DNA of 8,967 bases from Spirochaetaceae bacterium (GTDB lineage: Bacteria; Spirochaetota; Spirochaetia; UBA9216). Positions 6,303 through 8,967 of the stretch are shown here, in pieces. The position numbers and the translations under genes were made by a program. Under the pieces are notes generated by a model that was not told the DNA's origin, did not search any database, and worked only from the letters and a program-made list of their open reading frames with translations. The DNA lies in the NCBI GenBank assembly GCA_028527945.1, contig JAQQAK010000074.1:1-8967 (forward strand). The letters run 5' to 3'. The first letter of the stretch is position 1. Each line of letters begins with the position of its first letter.

Positions 6303-7847
6303 TTATAATCCCGGAGTAGTACTGGAAGATGCACTGAAATTACTTGTTCCAGAGTTATTAACAGCCTTTATCCATACGTAGTATTTATTATAATTAGTGA
6401 GTCCAGTAATAGTACAGCTTGTAGTAGTAAAGTTAGTACCAAATTGAGCCACGGTATCAGTATTATCATGAATACTATAGTATACAAGGTATGATTCAGC
6501 ATCACTAACAGAATCCCATGAAACATCGATTTGGGCATTTCCAGCTGTTAATGTAGGCGCTGAAGGAGTCGTAACAACAGTTGATGGATCTGGTGTAGCG
6601 CTGGAAGATGGGCTGAAATTACTTGTGCCTGAGCTATTAACGGCTCTTATCCAGACATAATATTTTGAATAATTATCAAGATCTGTAATAGTACAGCTTG
6701 TTGTAGTAAAGTTACTACCAAATTGAGTAGCTGTATCTGTATTATCATGAATACTAAAATATACAAGATATGATTCAGCATTACTAACAGTGTGCCATGT
6801 TACTTCTATTTTTGTGTTTCCTGCTGCAAGTGTAGGAGCTGATGGCGCTGCTATTGAGGATGAGGAGTCCGATGAAGATGTTGATGAGTCGGTAGATGGT
6901 GGAGTTGCACTTGAAGACGCTCCAAAATCACTTTCTCCATTAACGCCTACTGATTTAATCCAAACATAATATTTATTATAATTAGTAAGACCTGTAATGG
7001 TACAGCTTGTGGTCGTAAAGTTGCTTCCAAATTGGGTAGCAGTATTAGTATTATCATGAATGCTGTACCAAACCTGATATGATGTTGCTCCGGCTGCGGC
7101 ATCCCAGGTTACAGTAAGTTTAGAATCTCCTGCTGTGAGAGTTGGATAAGATACTGCATCAGGAATAGACGCTGAAGTTGGCAAAGTTGTTTTAGCAGAG
7201 TCACTAAAATTACTGGTACCAGAACTATTTACTGCTTGAACCCAAATGTAATAAGTTGTAGTAGATGAAAGTTCAGTTATTGTAACTGAAGTTGAGGTTA
7301 AGATATCTCCAAATTGTACTGCTGTTGAAGTATCTTCTTCTGTATTGTAATAAACGTAGTAAGATTCAGCGCCTTCGGTGGCTTCCCAATTAACTTGTAT
7401 TTCTGTGTATGCTGCTGTTAATGTAGGAGCATTAGGCGTTCCTACAGGAGTTGCACTATATGATGCACTGTAACTGCTTTCTTCATTATCATATTTATAA
7501 TTGACCCAAACATAATAGGTTGTACCGTTTGTAAGATCAGAAATGACTTTAGTTGTACTTGTTAAGTCGTCTCCATATTGTTCAGCAGTTGATGAATCAT
7601 CAGTCGTATTGTACCAAAGCTGATAGGCTGTACAGCTTTCATCGGATATCCACGATGCTAAGATGGAACTGTCTCCGGCAGTTAATGATAATGAGTCTTC
7701 TCCTGAAGGTGTAGCTACAGAGTCATCATCAGTAGAATTATTTCCATTCGATGTTAAATAACAACTTGAAAATAATAAAATAATTATAAAAAATGTTATG
7801 AAATGAAATTTATTTTTTAATACTTGCGTCTCTTTATTTTTATTCAT
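6303..7847 (-). CDS. Lipoprotein made of five fibronectin type III-like repeats
   Basis: The 514-residue protein begins with a lysine-rich n-region (MNKNKETQVLKNK) and a hydrophobic core (about 14-26). A relaxed lipobox LFSS-C29 follows, so it should be acylated at C29 and held on a membrane surface. The rest is five repeats of about 85 residues, near 51-134, 138-223, 230-316, 335-419 and 428-512. Each has a W near the start of the repeat, a YxVxY/YxLWY strand, a TTxYYxWV/I strand and an ending S(x)FS...ATP, the pattern of FN3 domains. Repeats 3-5 share SIHDNT and TTTSCTITGL with one cysteine each (C282, C385, C478). A Ser/Thr-rich linker (about 317-332) sits between repeats 3 and 4. No enzymatic domain is present and the protein ends right after repeat 5. 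Adhesion or scaffold roles are common guesses for such proteins; none is proven. The start has AAAGGAG 7 nt upstream (complement of 7855-7861). Confidence 0.9.
   Translation of the reverse strand: MNKNKETQVLKNKFHFITFFIIILLFSSCYLTSNGNNSTDDDSVATPSGEDSLSLTAGDSSILASWISDESCTAYQLWYNTTDDSSTAEQYGDDLTSTTKVISDLTNGTTYYVWVNYKYDNEESSYSASYSATPVGTPNAPTLTAAYTEIQVNWEATEGAESYYVYYNTEEDTSTAVQFGDILTSTSVTITELSSTTTYYIWVQAVNSSGTSNFSDSAKTTLPTSASIPDAVSYPTLTAGDSKLTVTWDAAAGATSYQVWYSIHDNTNTATQFGSNFTTTSCTITGLTNYNKYYVWIKSVGVNGESDFGASSSATPPSTDSSTSSSDSSSSIAAPSAPTLAAGNTKIEVTWHTVSNAESYLVYFSIHDNTDTATQFGSNFTTTSCTITDLDNYSKYYVWIRAVNSSGTSNFSPSSSATPDPSTVVTTPSAPTLTAGNAQIDVSWDSVSDAESYLVYYSIHDNTDTVAQFGTNFTTTSCTITGLTNYNKYYVWIKAVNNSGTSNFSASSSTTPGL
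6312..7697 (-). repeat. Five tandem FN3-coding units, the last three alike at DNA level
   Basis: The coding units are at about 7446-7697, 7179-7436, 6900-7160, 6591-6845 and 6312-6566, in protein order. Units 4 and 5 (6591-6845, 6312-6566) share long near-identical blocks, for example around 6408-6448 and 6692-6730. The string TATTATCATGAAT recurs in units 3, 4 and 5. This indicates recent internal duplication at the 3' end of the gene, while units 1 and 2 have diverged. Confidence 0.85.
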
Positions 7848-7917
7848 TACAACTCTCCTTTGAAATAAAAAATGGTTTTTAGCTGTATTTATTATTATGA
7901 TTTAAATGTAGTACATG

Positions 7918-7946
7918 AAAATAAAAAAACATGATGATGTTGTAAA
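7918..7946 (-). promoter_or_regulatory. Possible promoter of the FN3 lipoprotein gene
   Basis: On the minus strand, TTTACA (complement of 7941-7946, five of six) and TATTTT (complement of 7918-7923, four of six) are separated by 17 bp. They would start transcription about 60 nt before the ribosome binding site. The surrounding DNA is very AT-rich, so chance matches are likely. Confidence 0.35.
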
Positions 7947-8018
7947 AAAATAAAAATATATGAGGCTCTTTAATTCACAGGAAGAGTTTTATATTACCCC
8001 AAAAAATATTTTTTATAT

Positions 8019-8206
8019 GGGAGCTGTACTATTGTGTTTATTCGTCGGGAAGGTTTAATACCCCGCCCTGCTTTAGCAGTATTCTTCTTGCGGAATCTTC
8101 TATTTGGAAAGAGTATTTTTGTGTTGGGTAGAAAGCGGCGACCGTCTAAACCCATTCCTTGCAGAACCAACCTGTGTTTGCTCTGCTCCGGAGTGGTTGA
8201 TTTTTT
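8019..8206 (+). ncRNA. Candidate structured non-coding RNA (6S-like layout, family not established)
   Basis: This stretch is visibly richer in G+C than the AT-rich spacer on both sides and has no convincing protein frame. It can be folded with a long-range stem: 8048-8051 pairs with 8155-8158 and 8052-8057 with 8147-8152, ten pairs with a 2-nt bulge. Inside are a CTGC-TTTA-GCAG hairpin (8068-8079) and CGCC/GGCG (8064-8067 with 8137-8140). GGAGC (8020-8024) can pair with GCTCC (8185-8189) to close the whole. The alternative 3' end fold is CAACC/GGTTG (8168-8172, 8195-8199) around CTCTG-CTC-CGGAG, followed by T6 (8201-8206), which looks like an intrinsic terminator and favours the plus strand. 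Size, closed-stem layout and a faint similarity around GCGAC...CTTG...AACCAA recall 6S RNA. No good promoter was found (a -10-like TATATT at 7990-7995 lacks a -35), and strand and ends are uncertain. Confidence 0.4.
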
Positions 8207-8263
8207 AGTAATTAGTATTATGGCGTAGTATTTATAATATAAATTATGAGATTTCTGTTAAGA

Positions 8264-8298
8264 AAACAGCAACTCTAATTTTATAAGAGTTGCTGTTT
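8264..8298 (-). terminator. Terminator after the citramalate synthase gene, possibly bidirectional
   Basis: A perfect 13-bp inverted repeat (8264-8276 with 8286-8298, arms AAACAGCAACTCT and complement) encloses a 9-nt loop. On the minus strand the stem runs into TTTTCTT. It lies 29 bp beyond the gene's stop codon. On the plus strand it is followed by a looser T-run (8305-8309), so it could also stop transcription arriving from the RNA candidate. Confidence 0.85.
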
Positions 8299-8327
8299 AT
8301 TGCATTTTTATAGATGTATTTATTTAG

Positions 8328-8967
8328 TTAAATACAGTATTTATTATAATAATACTCAAAGCTGTCTAATAAGGCTTCCCAAGATGCCTCTACAATATTT
8401 TCAGAGACTCCTACAGTGTCCCATGTATGTTCACGGTCAGATGAGGTTATAAAAACTCTTACCTTGGCTGCTGTGGCATTTTCTGGATTAAGGACTCTTA
8501 CTTTATAGTCAACTAGAGAAATTTTGTTGATAAAAGGGTAAAACGGGAGAAGGGCATCTCTGATAGCCATATCTAATGTACCAACTGGTCCCACATCTTT
8601 TCCTGCACCCATTACTCTTTTGTTATCAACTTCCATAAAGAGTCTTCCGGTTGTTTTAGAACTAAACCCACCTGTTTTAAATGATTCAAGATGGTAATTG
8701 TTTAACTCTGCTATTGGCTTAAACTTACCTAACTGTTTTCTTACTAACAATTCAAAAGATGCTTCTGCTGCTTCGTATTCATAACCGTTATTTTCTTTGT
8801 TTTTTAGCTCTGTTATAATTTCATGGACTTCTGGTGAATTTTTACTAAAATTGCCAAATTCAGATATTTTTTTTACAATTGTAGATTTTCCTGCAAGCTC
8901 AGATAATAAGACGCGTCTATTGTTTCCTACAGAAGAGCCTGGCAGGTGTTCCATCAGTTCTGGTGCC
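8328..8967 (-). CDS. cimA: (R)-citramalate synthase-type enzyme, C-terminal part
   Basis: The frame is open from the right edge to the TAA at 8330-8328. It gives about 212 residues of a protein whose catalytic TIM barrel lies outside the window. What is visible is the end of the linker (VGNNRRVLLSELAGKSTI) and the LeuA-type C-terminal regulatory/dimer domain. Family marks are YEAAEASFELLVRK, KDVGPVGTLDMAIRDAL, SLVDYKVRVLNP, TWDTVGVSENIVEASWEALL and the final EYYYNKY. This DYKVR...TVGVSxNIxEASWxAL pattern is typical of the citramalate synthase branch rather than true LeuA. Citramalate synthase condenses pyruvate with acetyl-CoA as the first step of the threonine-independent isoleucine route, and isoleucine feedback would act on this domain. 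The usual GNGPVxALD motif is replaced by KDVGPVGTLD. Since the active site is not seen, a 2-isopropylmalate synthase or other LeuA relative cannot be fully excluded. Confidence 0.82.
   Translation of the reverse strand, partial: APELMEHLPGSSVGNNRRVLLSELAGKSTIVKKISEFGNFSKNSPEVHEIITELKNKENNGYEYEAAEASFELLVRKQLGKFKPIAELNNYHLESFKTGGFSSKTTGRLFMEVDNKRVMGAGKDVGPVGTLDMAIRDALLPFYPFINKISLVDYKVRVLNPENATAAKVRVFITSSDREHTWDTVGVSENIVEASWEALLDSFEYYYNKYCI

Noticed and set aside
8001..8014. AAAAAATATTTTTT palindrome as a minus-strand terminator
   Set aside because: The stem is A/T only, with no G+C core, in very AT-rich DNA. It is not credible as an intrinsic terminator.
8019..8206. Known riboswitches, tmRNA, SRP RNA or RNase P RNA
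   Set aside because: Their hallmark sequences were looked for on both strands and are absent: SRP GGTCAGG...GGAAGCAGCC, RNase P GAGGAAAGTCC, tmRNA 5' end, TPP CTGAGA, cobalamin box.
8034..8228. 64-codon plus-strand open frame starting at GTG
   Set aside because: There is no Shine-Dalgarno, the composition is odd (Arg/Leu/Cys-rich, no recognisable fold), and it lies over the strongly foldable island. It is more likely a by-product of a structured RNA.

Overview
The window is AT-rich bacterial chromosome, most likely from a spirochaete (Spirochaetota, Treponema/Spirochaeta-like). Three things point that way: a lipoprotein with a relaxed LFSS-C lipobox built only of fibronectin-III-like repeats of a style common in spirochaetes, a citramalate synthase-type LeuA relative, and a REC-PP2C phosphatase beside a multi-pass sensor. 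This is inference from gene content and style; there is no rRNA or other strong phylogenetic marker.

Left part (1-1540): a truncated minus-strand gene for a multi-pass membrane protein, probably the N-terminus of a 7TM-type histidine kinase, is divergent from a plus-strand response regulator whose output domain is a PP2C/RsbU-type Ser/Thr phosphatase. About 200 bp of shared intergenic DNA lies between them. The pair looks like a two-component input to a partner-switching (STAS/anti-sigma) pathway.

Middle part (1541-6302): tRNA-Gln(CTG) and tRNA-Glu(CTC), an intrinsic terminator, then carA-carB, the two subunits of carbamoyl-phosphate synthetase. The two genes abut with no intervening base. 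Just upstream of carA are two ARG-box-like palindromes whose centres are exactly 21 bp apart. This is the classical ArgR operator geometry and suggests arginine repression of carAB. A hairpin working in both directions separates carB from the next, convergent gene.

Right part (6303-8967): a minus-strand gene for a lipoprotein with five tandem FN3-like repeats. A 480-bp gap without a credible protein gene follows. It holds an AT-rich stretch at 7863-8018 with only a weak promoter call, and a G+C-richer, foldable island at about 8019-8206 that ends in a hairpin plus T6. That island is the best candidate here for an unannotated structured RNA, with 6S-like size and layout but no proof. Then comes a 13-bp-stem terminator and the 3' part of a minus-strand citramalate synthase gene that runs off the window.

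Nothing in the window indicates a defence system, CRISPR array, prophage or transposon. The most interesting items are the ArgR-type operator and the structured-RNA candidate.
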